From CBDFNC01 sp965249895 (lineage in GTDB: Bacteria > Pseudomonadota > Gammaproteobacteria > Enterobacterales > CBDFNC01): a DNA stretch of 64,000 nucleotides. The stretch covers positions 1 through 64,000 of the forward strand of contig CBDFNC010000003.1 of assembly GCA_965249895.1 (NCBI GenBank), written 5' to 3'. Made by a program: the position numbers and the translations under genes. This document shows, piece by piece, positions 29,217-38,452 of the stretch. Under the pieces are notes generated by a model. It saw nothing but the letters and a program-made list of their open reading frames with translations. It was not told where the DNA came from and made no database searches. Numbering within the stretch: position 1 is the first letter of the stretch; every line of letters starts with the position of its first letter.

Positions 29217-32200
29217 TTAACTGGCTTTATACAACCAGACTTTTAGCATCGACAGCAGGCGATCCATATTGATCGGTTTCGCCAGATATTCGGAGGCCCC
29301 CGCCCTGATACAAGCCGCCCTGTCCTCCGGCATAGCCTTAGCTGTCAGGGCAATGATCGGTGTGTCTTTGTAGGCCGCCATTTGACGTATCAAGCCCATG
29401 GCCTCAAAGCCATCCATCTCCGGCATCATAATATCCATCAGGATCAGCTCAAAACCATGGTCATCAATCAGTATATCCACTGCCCGTTTACCATTGTCGG
29501 CAATTTCCACATTCATCTTTTCCTGCTCCAGCTGGCTGGACAGGGCATAGGTATTGCGGATATCGTCATCCACCAGCAATATCCTGCGTCCATCTAACAG
29601 GGAGTGGTCATGGTGCGGCTCCATATGAGAATTTTTGTCTACGCTATGCACAAACAGTGAGATATCATCCATCAGACGCTCCGGTGATTCTGCACCTTTG
29701 ATAATGATATCATCGGCATAACTGTGTAGTTTCGCTTGCAGCTCTTCTGACAATTCTCGCCCGGTATAGATGATCACGGGTAAGCGCTCTTTTCTGGGTA
29801 GCTTACGTATATTTTCCAGTACTTCCATGCCACTCATATCCGGCAAACCTAAATCCAGGATCACACAATCAAAATCATGGTCATCGGTCAGCAGCTCACC
29901 AACTTGTTTGCCATCACAGGCATACTCTACCTGGGTATCCTCATCGTGAAGCAGTACATCGATGGCCATACGCTCTCCTGAATCATCTTCCACCACCAGC
30001 AGCTTTTTCATGGGCCGACGGGCGTTCAGGCTAATCAGGGCTGTTTTCACGTCCTCTTCACCCACAGGTTTCATGGAAAATCCATATACGCCGTGGCTCA
30101 GGGCATCTGATTTATGGTCCGCCCCCGATAACACATGCACCGGAATATTTCGGGTTGATGGGTTGGCTTTCAGCTGTTCAATCACCTCAAATCCATCGAT
30201 ATCGGGTAAACCTATGTCCAGTAAAATACCTTGCGGTTTATGCTCCATCGCTAAGTAGAGGGCTTCACGGCCGGTACTGCTGCGCATACAGCTAAAATTA
30301 CTTTCTTTGACGATACGTTCCAGTTCGTTGGCAAAGTTAGGATCGTCTTCCACCACCAGGATATAGTTCTGCTCCGGGGCGATACTTAGCCTGATATTCC
30401 CTTTGCCATTGTTTGTTGCCTCGACTGGCTCAATGGCGCTTGGCGCTTTTTCAGTGATTTCCACGGGTGGACTTGGCACAGGTACTTTTTCTTCACTGCC
30501 GGATGCTCCTTGCGGTTCAAAGTCCAGCGGGAGATACAAGGTAAAGCAGCTGCCTTTGCCTAGCTCACTGACCACCTGGATTTCCCCCCTGAGCAAGCGA
30601 GCGAGCTCCCTTGAAATGGTTAAGCCCAAACCTGTGCCGCCATACTTGCGACTGATAGAGCCGTCCTGTTGTTGAAAGGCTTCGAAGATAAGATCTGTCT
30701 TGTCCTCACTGATGCCGGTGCCGGTATCCTGCACCGACAAACCGACGACATTACCAGGCTGAAAACCTGGTTTAATAAACACAGTATCGGCTTTGCCGCC
30801 ATGTATCTGGATGGTCACCGAACCGGTTTCGGTAAATTTAAACGCATTGGACAGGAAATTTCGCAGGATCTGCTCCAGCCTGTGACCGTCGGTTCGAATG
30901 ATTTCAACAGCTCCTGCTACAACATCTACCGAAAATTCCAACCCTTTATCCACAGCCTGCTGCTCAAACATGGAATAGAGCCCCTGACAAACATCTTCCA
31001 GCTTCACGTTCAGTACCTCGACTTCAAGCCTGCCCGCCTCCACCTTGGACAAGTCTAGGATATCGTTGATCATCTCCAGCAGGCTGACCCCGCCCTCATA
31101 GATCACATTGGCCGACTTAACTTGTTTTTCATTAAGGTTGCCTTGCTTGTTATCCGCCAGGGACTTGGACAGGATAAGCAAGCTGTTCAGGGGAGTTCGC
31201 AGCTCATGGGACATATTGGCAAGAAACTCCGATTTATATTTACTCGACAATTCCAGGGCCTTACCTTTTTTCTCCAGCTCCGCACGGGACAGCTCCAGTT
31301 GCTGGTTCTGTTGCCGGATTTCCCCCTGCCGCTGCTCCAGCTCCTGATTGGACGTTTTTAAGCTGTCTTTTTGTTGTTCAAGCTGGTTTTGCGACTCTTT
31401 CAGGGCTTCAGTCTGAGACTGCAGCTCTTCGTTGGAGGCCTTAAGCTCCTCTTGCTGGGATTGCAGCTCTTCATTTGACGCCTTTAATTCTTCTTGCTGA
31501 CTTTGCAGCTGCTGTCCCTGACGCTGAGATTCCGCCAATAACAATTCAATACGTTGCTTGCCAACCACATTGTTTATCACCATAGCCAGGCTTTTACAGA
31601 TCTGCTGCAACAGCTCGAGTTGTACAGGTTCAAACTGGGTAAAGGATGCCAGCTCAATCACCGCCAGGGTTTTATCTTCCAGTATCACGGGTTGCGCCAC
31701 CAGGTTTAGCGGTGCTTTCTCTCCCAAGCCCGAGGTGATTTTTATATAGTCATCCGGTACCCGGGTAAGGTGGATAGTTTTTTGCTCCAGCGCTGCCTGG
31801 CCCACCAGCCCTTCACCGTGCGCGAAGTGATTAGACACATTTTTTCTCTCCTGATAGGCGTAACTGCCAAGCAGGACAAACTGCTCGCTCCCTTGGGGCG
31901 ATTTTTCCAGCATATAAAAGGCGCCGTGACCTATGGAAAAAATACCGGCCAGCTCTGAAATCACCGACTGAGCCAGGTCCAGGGTTGTCTGTCCGGATGA
32001 TGAGATGGCGAGTACCCTGGCGATCTGGCTCTTTAACCAATTTTGTTGCTCCATCTGTTCAGAGCGATCTATCAGCTTACGTTCGCTATCTTTCTGCTCG
32101 GTAATATCCCTGACGATACCGGTAAACAGCCTTTGCCCACTTACCAGGATTTCACCAACCGATAAAAAGATAGGGAATGTTGTGCCATCTTTTCTTCGCC

Positions 32201-33857
32201 CTGTGACTTCACGCCCTTTGCCTATAATTTTTCTTATTCCTGAGTTGCGGTAATTGGCCAGGTAACTATCATGCTCGTCTTTATAGGGGCTGGGCATCAG
32301 CAGCTTAACGTTTTTACCCACCACTTCATGTGCCGAGTATTGAAATAACTTCTCCGCTGCCGGGTTGAGGGTTTCCACCAAACCCAGCTCTGTGATGGTA
32401 AAAATACCGTCTACGGCTGTGTCTATAATTGCTTTGGTTCTTGCCTCAGCTTCTTTAATCTGCCTGTTTCTGTCATTTACCTGCTTCATCATATGTGACA
32501 AAGCCAGGCCAAATTCGTCTCTATCCGTTCTTGGTTCAATCAGTTGCTGATAGTCCCCGGCAGCAAACAGTTTGGCATTTGTTGCCATTTGACTAAAACT
32601 GCCCTGCATCTCAACAAATTTTTTGCTGAGTTCGCCGATTTCATCTTTACTGGTAATGGCTATTTCCGATGAAAGATCTCCTTCCACCAGGCGATCGGTA
32701 GCCTGAGCCAGACCACTCAGAGCCGACACTATATTACGAGCCAGCAGGGCTCCCGCCACAGCGGCAACCAGTAAAGCGATGGCATAAATAATGAAACTGA
32801 CTGTAATAGCACTTTTCTCATGTTGTTCGGCGCTGACCGCCAATTGCTCGGTTTGTTTCTCAACCTCAAATAAAAAGCTGTTTAACGCCTCGTCCAGTTC
32901 AAAGGCTTCATTTTCCAACGCCTGCTCTTGCCCTGCGATCTCCTTAAGCCCGGACTTTTGGATTTCCTCTATCAGCTGAAAGCCAGAGGTTTCAAACTCC
33001 CCGTGAGCAGCGTCCAGCTGCTTCAGCCTGGCCAGATAAGCAGCCACATCCTCTTCGAGCTGCTGGCTCAGCTCTGTACTCAGGTGTTTTTGTAACTGAA
33101 ATCCTGTCTCAACAAAGGCGCTATCGATATGCTTGGATAACTTGCTGAACTCCGATGCCGAATCCCCGTCCGGGCTTCTGAAAAACTTTTCTAAACCGAT
33201 TTCCTGGGCCAACTGTTTCTGGCTAATATCGGTTACCGCCCGGATCAGGGGAAGGTAAACCTGGTTTAGTAACTTAGCGTTATCGATATGTTCAACTGCC
33301 GCCACTTGTTGAGCATCAGCCTCTATACCCAACAGTAATTTTGCTAATCCCAGGTTAATGTTTTCTGCCTTTCTCCTTAATTTTTCTTCAAGTTCAGGGA
33401 TCAGCGCTAATTTACTGCCGCTAATATGAGCTAGAAGGCTTTCAGCGTGCCGTTCGAAGGACTCGTGGTGGCTGCCCAGGGTATCCAATTTACTCAGATA
33501 TCCAGCGATCACTTCACTATATTGATCATCACGCTTTTCACGTTTCGCTAACAGTTGATGAGCCATGGAAAATTCTTTGCTGACCTCTTCTCCCAGCGCA
33601 ATAAATATCCGTATGTCTTTGTCATCTAACAATCGAAAATAACGTTGCAAATAAACGGTTTGCTCCTCCTGCTTGGTACCTATTCGACTGAGATGCCCTA
33701 CCAGGGGAACATTCAACTCGGCCAGCTCATCCAGCTCAACGGCTACGTCTTGCATCTTGGAGATAGTGTAGAAACCTGCCACCAGCATCAGCAGCATAAT
33801 AACCAAGACAAACAACCAGACTTTGGCTTTTATGGTGAGACTCATAGATACAACCAT
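29217..33857 (-). CDS. large hybrid sensor histidine kinase with three receivers
   Basis: A 1546-aa kinase. Order: TM1 (about 12-32), a long helical periplasmic domain, TM2 (about 355-378), HAMP (about 380-430), PAS (about 475-590), GAF (about 620-765), a coiled coil (about 770-875) with repeated EELKASNEELQSQ units, HisKA with FLANMSHELRTPLNS, HATPase with DTGTGIS and GGTGLGLTIS, then three receivers: LLDIGLPDIDG, ILDLGLPDMSG and LMDIMMPEMDG. The phosphorylation Asp is kept in each. cheR and cheB-like genes follow at 35 bp. The coiled coil resembles that of CheB-CheR fusion proteins and may be the methylation target. Start uncertain by four codons. Confidence 0.93.
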   Translation of the reverse strand: MVVSMSLTIKAKVWLFVLVIMLLMLVAGFYTISKMQDVAVELDELAELNVPLVGHLSRIGTKQEEQTVYLQRYFRLLDDKDIRIFIALGEEVSKEFSMAHQLLAKREKRDDQYSEVIAGYLSKLDTLGSHHESFERHAESLLAHISGSKLALIPELEEKLRRKAENINLGLAKLLLGIEADAQQVAAVEHIDNAKLLNQVYLPLIRAVTDISQKQLAQEIGLEKFFRSPDGDSASEFSKLSKHIDSAFVETGFQLQKHLSTELSQQLEEDVAAYLARLKQLDAAHGEFETSGFQLIEEIQKSGLKEIAGQEQALENEAFELDEALNSFLFEVEKQTEQLAVSAEQHEKSAITVSFIIYAIALLVAAVAGALLARNIVSALSGLAQATDRLVEGDLSSEIAITSKDEIGELSKKFVEMQGSFSQMATNAKLFAAGDYQQLIEPRTDRDEFGLALSHMMKQVNDRNRQIKEAEARTKAIIDTAVDGIFTITELGLVETLNPAAEKLFQYSAHEVVGKNVKLLMPSPYKDEHDSYLANYRNSGIRKIIGKGREVTGRRKDGTTFPIFLSVGEILVSGQRLFTGIVRDITEQKDSERKLIDRSEQMEQQNWLKSQIARVLAISSSGQTTLDLAQSVISELAGIFSIGHGAFYMLEKSPQGSEQFVLLGSYAYQERKNVSNHFAHGEGLVGQAALEQKTIHLTRVPDDYIKITSGLGEKAPLNLVAQPVILEDKTLAVIELASFTQFEPVQLELLQQICKSLAMVINNVVGKQRIELLLAESQRQGQQLQSQQEELKASNEELQSQQEELKASNEELQSQTEALKESQNQLEQQKDSLKTSNQELEQRQGEIRQQNQQLELSRAELEKKGKALELSSKYKSEFLANMSHELRTPLNSLLILSKSLADNKQGNLNEKQVKSANVIYEGGVSLLEMINDILDLSKVEAGRLEVEVLNVKLEDVCQGLYSMFEQQAVDKGLEFSVDVVAGAVEIIRTDGHRLEQILRNFLSNAFKFTETGSVTIQIHGGKADTVFIKPGFQPGNVVGLSVQDTGTGISEDKTDLIFEAFQQQDGSISRKYGGTGLGLTISRELARLLRGEIQVVSELGKGSCFTLYLPLDFEPQGASGSEEKVPVPSPPVEITEKAPSAIEPVEATNNGKGNIRLSIAPEQNYILVVEDDPNFANELERIVKESNFSCMRSSTGREALYLAMEHKPQGILLDIGLPDIDGFEVIEQLKANPSTRNIPVHVLSGADHKSDALSHGVYGFSMKPVGEEDVKTALISLNARRPMKKLLVVEDDSGERMAIDVLLHDEDTQVEYACDGKQVGELLTDDHDFDCVILDLGLPDMSGMEVLENIRKLPRKERLPVIIYTGRELSEELQAKLHSYADDIIIKGAESPERLMDDISLFVHSVDKNSHMEPHHDHSLLDGRRILLVDDDIRNTYALSSQLEQEKMNVEIADNGKRAVDILIDDHGFELILMDIMMPEMDGFEAMGLIRQMAAYKDTPIIALTAKAMPEDRAACIRAGASEYLAKPINMDRLLSMLKVWLYKAS

Positions 33858-34272
33858 ATTGTGGCGGACTGTTAACCAGCAATTTCCAGCTTTGCAGGCG
33901 CCATGCCTTAATCCTTTGAGTCTAGAGTTGTTTGAAAAATAATCTAACCAGGCAAGTTGAAAATGAAAGCCAAGATGTGGGTCAGACTTTCAGCTAAACC
34001 CGGCGGCCAATGGCAGGAAATATCTCCCCAGCACGAGCCGTGCAGGCAGTAAAATCGGCACTCTGATTAACGAGAGTCAATTTTATTGGCCACCGGATCC
34101 TATACTTTGAGAATGTCTACCATCAATCCATTTCAGCATGTCTGCACACCGCGAAATACTGTCAATCTCAGCCACTTTACCAAACAGGCCGGTTAACAAA
34201 AGTGGGGAGTACCGCAAGCCGGTACCGGGCATACCTCAAACCTGAACCACATAGCAAACAGAAGATACGATT
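33858..34272. promoter_or_regulatory. divergent control region between two hybrid kinases
   Basis: A 415-bp gap that must hold promoters for both large kinases, which are transcribed away from each other. TATACT near 34111 is a possible -10 box for the rightward gene but lacks a convincing -35. GTACCGCAAGCCGGTAC near 34210 is an inverted repeat with a short loop. No gene is visible. Confidence 0.45.
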
Positions 34273-37200
34273 ATGTTTGAGAATATAAAGCTTTCAACGA
34301 TTCTAAACCTCGGATTTGGCTTGATCCTTAGCCTGATGGTGATTATCTCGTTCGTTTCTTACAACGGATTAAAAAATGCGAATACGGGATTTAAGGAATA
34401 CCGTAGTCTTGCGCGAGATACCAATCTGGCGGGACGCTTACAGGCAAATATGTTGTTGGTACGCCTATATGTGAAAGAGTTTTTTAAATCCGGCAGACAG
34501 CAAAGTGTTGTGAATTATGAAAGCAGACTAGAAAAACTGGACAGCTTCTTAGACCTGGCCAAACAAGAAATAGAACAGGCAGAGCGGGCTCGCAACGTTA
34601 CCTTGATCGATGACTCCCTGGCTTTATACGTTCGCCAGTTTGCATTGATCATAGCCTTCAAGCAACAAAGAGATATCCTGGTGTTTGACCAGCTAGATCC
34701 CAGTGGATTGGCGATGCGCACTAAACTAACTGAAATAATGACGAGTGCCTTTGACGATAATGATTCCATAGCCGCTTATTACGCCGGGCGTATCCAGGAA
34801 CACGTCTTACTGGCTCGACTTTATGCTAATAAATTCCTGAATACCAATGACCTGACCGCAGCAACACGTTTTCAACTGGAAATAGGCTCAGAGATCGATT
34901 CTGTCGCCAATACCCTGCAGTTGGAGCTGGACGACCCAAAAAGAAAAGCGCTCTTCACCAGTTTTATGCAGGAAAGAGAAACCTACCGGCGGGTTTTTAA
35001 CCAGGTGAAACAACTTATTTTAAAACGTAACGAAGTGATAGAGAGCCAGTTAAACAGTATTGGACCTACAATATCGGACGCAGCGGAACAAGTGAAACTC
35101 TCGGTTAAAAATGATCAAGACAATCTTGGTCCTCGGTTGGCGGAAAACAATGATCAAGCTGTATTGATCATCGAAGTGATCTCGGTAATAGGCCTTCTCC
35201 TGGCAACATTTTTATCCTGGTTTATTGCCGGAAAAATAAGAAAACCAATCGGCGGCGAGCCTTTAGTAATAATGGATATCACCCGCAGGCTGGCTCAAGG
35301 TGAAATAGACATTCGCTATGAGGGCGACCAAAACACTACCAGTGGAATTTTAGCATCCGTGTTAAGCATGGTAACTGCACTCAAAGAAAAAACCAGAATG
35401 GCAGAACAAATCGCCAGCGGTAACCTGGAAACAGAGCTGATTCTTAGCTCTGACAAAGACATACTTGGTATCGCGCTGCAAAGTATGGTTGCCCAACTTA
35501 AAATTCGCAGCGAGGAGCTCAAGTCTGAAAACCTGGCCAAAGCAGAGTTACTCCAAAAAATGGAAGAAAAAGACTGGTTGCAAACCAATCTGGCCAGCTT
35601 AATCAAGCAGGCCCAGGGGATAAACAAGCCTGTTGATTTAGCAAAAAACATGATTAGAGAGATGGCGATAATGCTCAATGCAGGCCACGGCGCATTTTAC
35701 GCATACCAGGACGAAGATAATAAACAGCTATCTCTGCTGGGCAGTTATGCGTTTAAAGAACGCAAGCATATCGCAAATAACTTTAAGCCTGGAGAAGGCC
35801 TGGTTGGCCAGTGCGCCTTGGAAAAGCAAGCCATTGTATTATCTCAGGTACCTGACGATTATATTAAAATTTCGTCCGGCCTGGGTGAAGCCAGCCCGCT
35901 CACTATAGTTGTACTGCCTGTATTATTTGATGGTAAATGTACAGCAGTCATCGAACTGGCCTCGTTTCAGGAATTCACCCCATTGCAAAGAGAGCTACTG
36001 GATCAAATCGCCACAGGCTTAGGTATCATTATCAACAATGCCAATAGCCGGACAAAAATAGAGTCCTTATTCAGCGAATCTGAAGCCAATCAAGTAGAAC
36101 TAAAAAAACAGGCAAATAAATTACAATCACAACAAGATGAACTGAAACTCGCCAACGATACTCTGCAAAACCAAACCGAGCAACTTAGGGCTTCTGAGGA
36201 AGAGCTAAAACAGCAGAGTGAAGAGCTCAGATCGTCCAATGATGCATTAGAAGAGAAGCAAACGTTCCTACAGCGACAAAAAGATGAAGTCGAGAATGCG
36301 AGAAGTGATCTGGCGATAAAAGCCAATGAGCTGGCAATTGCAAGTAAGTATAAATCAGAGTTTCTCGCCAATATGTCCCATGAACTAAGGACACCCCTTA
36401 ATAGTCTGCTAATTCTCTCCAAAGCGTTAGCCGACAACAAACAAGGTAATTTAACCGAAAAACAGATTAAATCTGCCGATGTTATTTACGAAGGCGGCAC
36501 CAGCCTGTTGGAAATGATCAACGATATTCTCGATTTATCAAAAGTTGAGGCCGGCAGGCTGGAAGTCGAAGTAACTGAGTTACACCTTGAGAACTTATGC
36601 CAGAATGTCTTTTCCATGTTTGAACAACAGGCTATCAACAAGGGTTTAGTATTTTCCACCGAGATAGAAAGCGGCACAGTTAAAACCATAAAAACGGATG
36701 CACACAGGTTAGAGCAAATCCTCAGAAACTTTCTATCTAACTCCTTTAAATTTACAGAACAGGGCTCAATCACCCTAAAAGCGCATAACCCCCCAGAAGG
36801 CACTGTGTTCGACAATAAAAATTGCAATATCGACAACATGATAGCCCTATCCGTAATAGATACAGGAACCGGTATCAGCGAAGATAAAATAGATATTATT
36901 TTCGAAGCCTTTCATCAGCAAGATGGCAGCATCAGCCGCAGATATGGTGGCACAGGGTTAGGTTTAACCATTTCCAGAGAGCTGACCCGGCTGTTGGGTG
37001 GTGAAATTCAGGTCACCAGTCAAATCGATAAAGGCAGTTGTTTCTCTCTCTATCTGCCGTTGGAAATCGAAGGTAAAACAGTATCAAACCAGGAAGTTGA
37101 AGTGCTGGACCATACCATATCGCAACAAAGCGGCGGTCAATTAGCCGCCCCTAAGCCCAGTCCAAAGAGGACAAGTAACAAGCAAATTCTCATTGTTGAG

Positions 37201-38337
37201 GATGACGAAAACTTTGCCCGGCAGCTTGAACTCATATCCAATGAGAATGGCTTCGACTGCCTTCGTGCCAGCTCGGGGCGAGAGGCGCTTTATCTGGCGA
37301 TGGATTTCCTGCCTAGCGGAATCTTGCTGGACATAGGTTTACCCGATATCGACGGGTTTAATGTTATCGAACAACTTAAAGCAAATGAATCGACCCGGAA
37401 TATTAGAGTTCATGTTATTTCCGGCAAAGATCTAAAATCTGCCAGCCTGAGCCATGGCGCTTATGGTTTCTCAATGAAGCCGGTAAACGAAGAAGATGTA
37501 AAAACAGCACTGCTCGGCCTTATTGCCAACAGAACCCAGCCGATGAAAAAAATCCTGGTGGTTGAGGATGAATCCGGTGAAAGGATTGCCATGGATATAC
37601 TGCTGAACAATGCGACAACCCAGCTTGATTACGCGGTAAATGGCAAGCAGGCTTGTGAAAAGCTGAGCGTAAATCACGGCTTCGACTGCGTGATCCTGGA
37701 TCTCGGCTTACCGGATATCAGTGGAGTCGAGGTATTGGAGAAAATTCGCAGGCTGCCGAGTGACCAGCGTCTGCCTGTGATTATTTATACAGGACAAGAC
37801 TTATCCGAAGAGCTGCAAGCCAAGCTTCACAACTATGGTGATGACATAATCATAAAAGGAGCAGAGTCTCCGGAACGCCTGATGGATGATATTAACCTGT
37901 TTGTAAACAGTTTAGATAGCGATGAAGCGCAGAGTGTCAGCCATGACCACTCGGTACTAGCCGGAAGGAAAATACTACTGGTTGACGATGACATCCGTAA
38001 TACCTATGCCCTTTCCAGTCAGCTCGAGCAGGAAAGTATAAACATAAAAATCGCAGACAATGGTAAACGGGCAATAGAAATACTAAATGAAAGCAGTGAT
38101 ATTGAACTAATCCTGATGGATATAATGATGCCGGAAATGGATGGCTTTGAAGCCATGCGCCGAATACGCAAGATGCCCGCCTATAACAAAACACCCATTA
38201 TCGCCCTCACAGCCAAAGCAATGCCCGAAGACAGGGCGGCCTGTATTAAGGCCGGGGCTTCTGAATACATGGCCAAACCCATCAATATGAGCAGACTGCT
38301 GTCGATGTTGAAAGTCTGGTTATACAAACCGGCTTAG
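34273..38337 (+). CDS. large hybrid sensor histidine kinase with three receivers, paralogue
   Basis: A 1354-aa kinase, paralogous to the product of 29217-33857. TM1 (about 13-30) and TM2 (about 298-317) bracket a helical-bundle sensor with two related halves; then HAMP-like region (about 320-420), GAF (about 455-600), coiled coil (about 605-695), HisKA (SEFLANMSHELRTPLNS), HATPase (GGTGLGLTIS) and three receivers with LLDIGLPDIDG, ILDLGLPDISG and LMDIMMPEMDG. It lacks the PAS domain of its twin. From GAF to the C-terminus the two are strikingly alike (for example KGAESPERLMDDI). It is divergent from its twin and probably cotranscribed with the next kinase. Confidence 0.93.
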   Translation: MFENIKLSTILNLGFGLILSLMVIISFVSYNGLKNANTGFKEYRSLARDTNLAGRLQANMLLVRLYVKEFFKSGRQQSVVNYESRLEKLDSFLDLAKQEIEQAERARNVTLIDDSLALYVRQFALIIAFKQQRDILVFDQLDPSGLAMRTKLTEIMTSAFDDNDSIAAYYAGRIQEHVLLARLYANKFLNTNDLTAATRFQLEIGSEIDSVANTLQLELDDPKRKALFTSFMQERETYRRVFNQVKQLILKRNEVIESQLNSIGPTISDAAEQVKLSVKNDQDNLGPRLAENNDQAVLIIEVISVIGLLLATFLSWFIAGKIRKPIGGEPLVIMDITRRLAQGEIDIRYEGDQNTTSGILASVLSMVTALKEKTRMAEQIASGNLETELILSSDKDILGIALQSMVAQLKIRSEELKSENLAKAELLQKMEEKDWLQTNLASLIKQAQGINKPVDLAKNMIREMAIMLNAGHGAFYAYQDEDNKQLSLLGSYAFKERKHIANNFKPGEGLVGQCALEKQAIVLSQVPDDYIKISSGLGEASPLTIVVLPVLFDGKCTAVIELASFQEFTPLQRELLDQIATGLGIIINNANSRTKIESLFSESEANQVELKKQANKLQSQQDELKLANDTLQNQTEQLRASEEELKQQSEELRSSNDALEEKQTFLQRQKDEVENARSDLAIKANELAIASKYKSEFLANMSHELRTPLNSLLILSKALADNKQGNLTEKQIKSADVIYEGGTSLLEMINDILDLSKVEAGRLEVEVTELHLENLCQNVFSMFEQQAINKGLVFSTEIESGTVKTIKTDAHRLEQILRNFLSNSFKFTEQGSITLKAHNPPEGTVFDNKNCNIDNMIALSVIDTGTGISEDKIDIIFEAFHQQDGSISRRYGGTGLGLTISRELTRLLGGEIQVTSQIDKGSCFSLYLPLEIEGKTVSNQEVEVLDHTISQQSGGQLAAPKPSPKRTSNKQILIVEDDENFARQLELISNENGFDCLRASSGREALYLAMDFLPSGILLDIGLPDIDGFNVIEQLKANESTRNIRVHVISGKDLKSASLSHGAYGFSMKPVNEEDVKTALLGLIANRTQPMKKILVVEDESGERIAMDILLNNATTQLDYAVNGKQACEKLSVNHGFDCVILDLGLPDISGVEVLEKIRRLPSDQRLPVIIYTGQDLSEELQAKLHNYGDDIIIKGAESPERLMDDINLFVNSLDSDEAQSVSHDHSVLAGRKILLVDDDIRNTYALSSQLEQESINIKIADNGKRAIEILNESSDIELILMDIMMPEMDGFEAMRRIRKMPAYNKTPIIALTAKAMPEDRAACIKAGASEYMAKPINMSRLLSMLKVWLYKPA

Positions 38338-38452
38338 TCCGGCAATGGTTGGCGACTAAAACACAGAGGAATATTGGCCTTTCAGCTAGAGTTAGCTTAT
38401 AGATGAGAGACCATAAACTCTGCTTTGTTTTGCACAAAGGTATTGTCAATCA

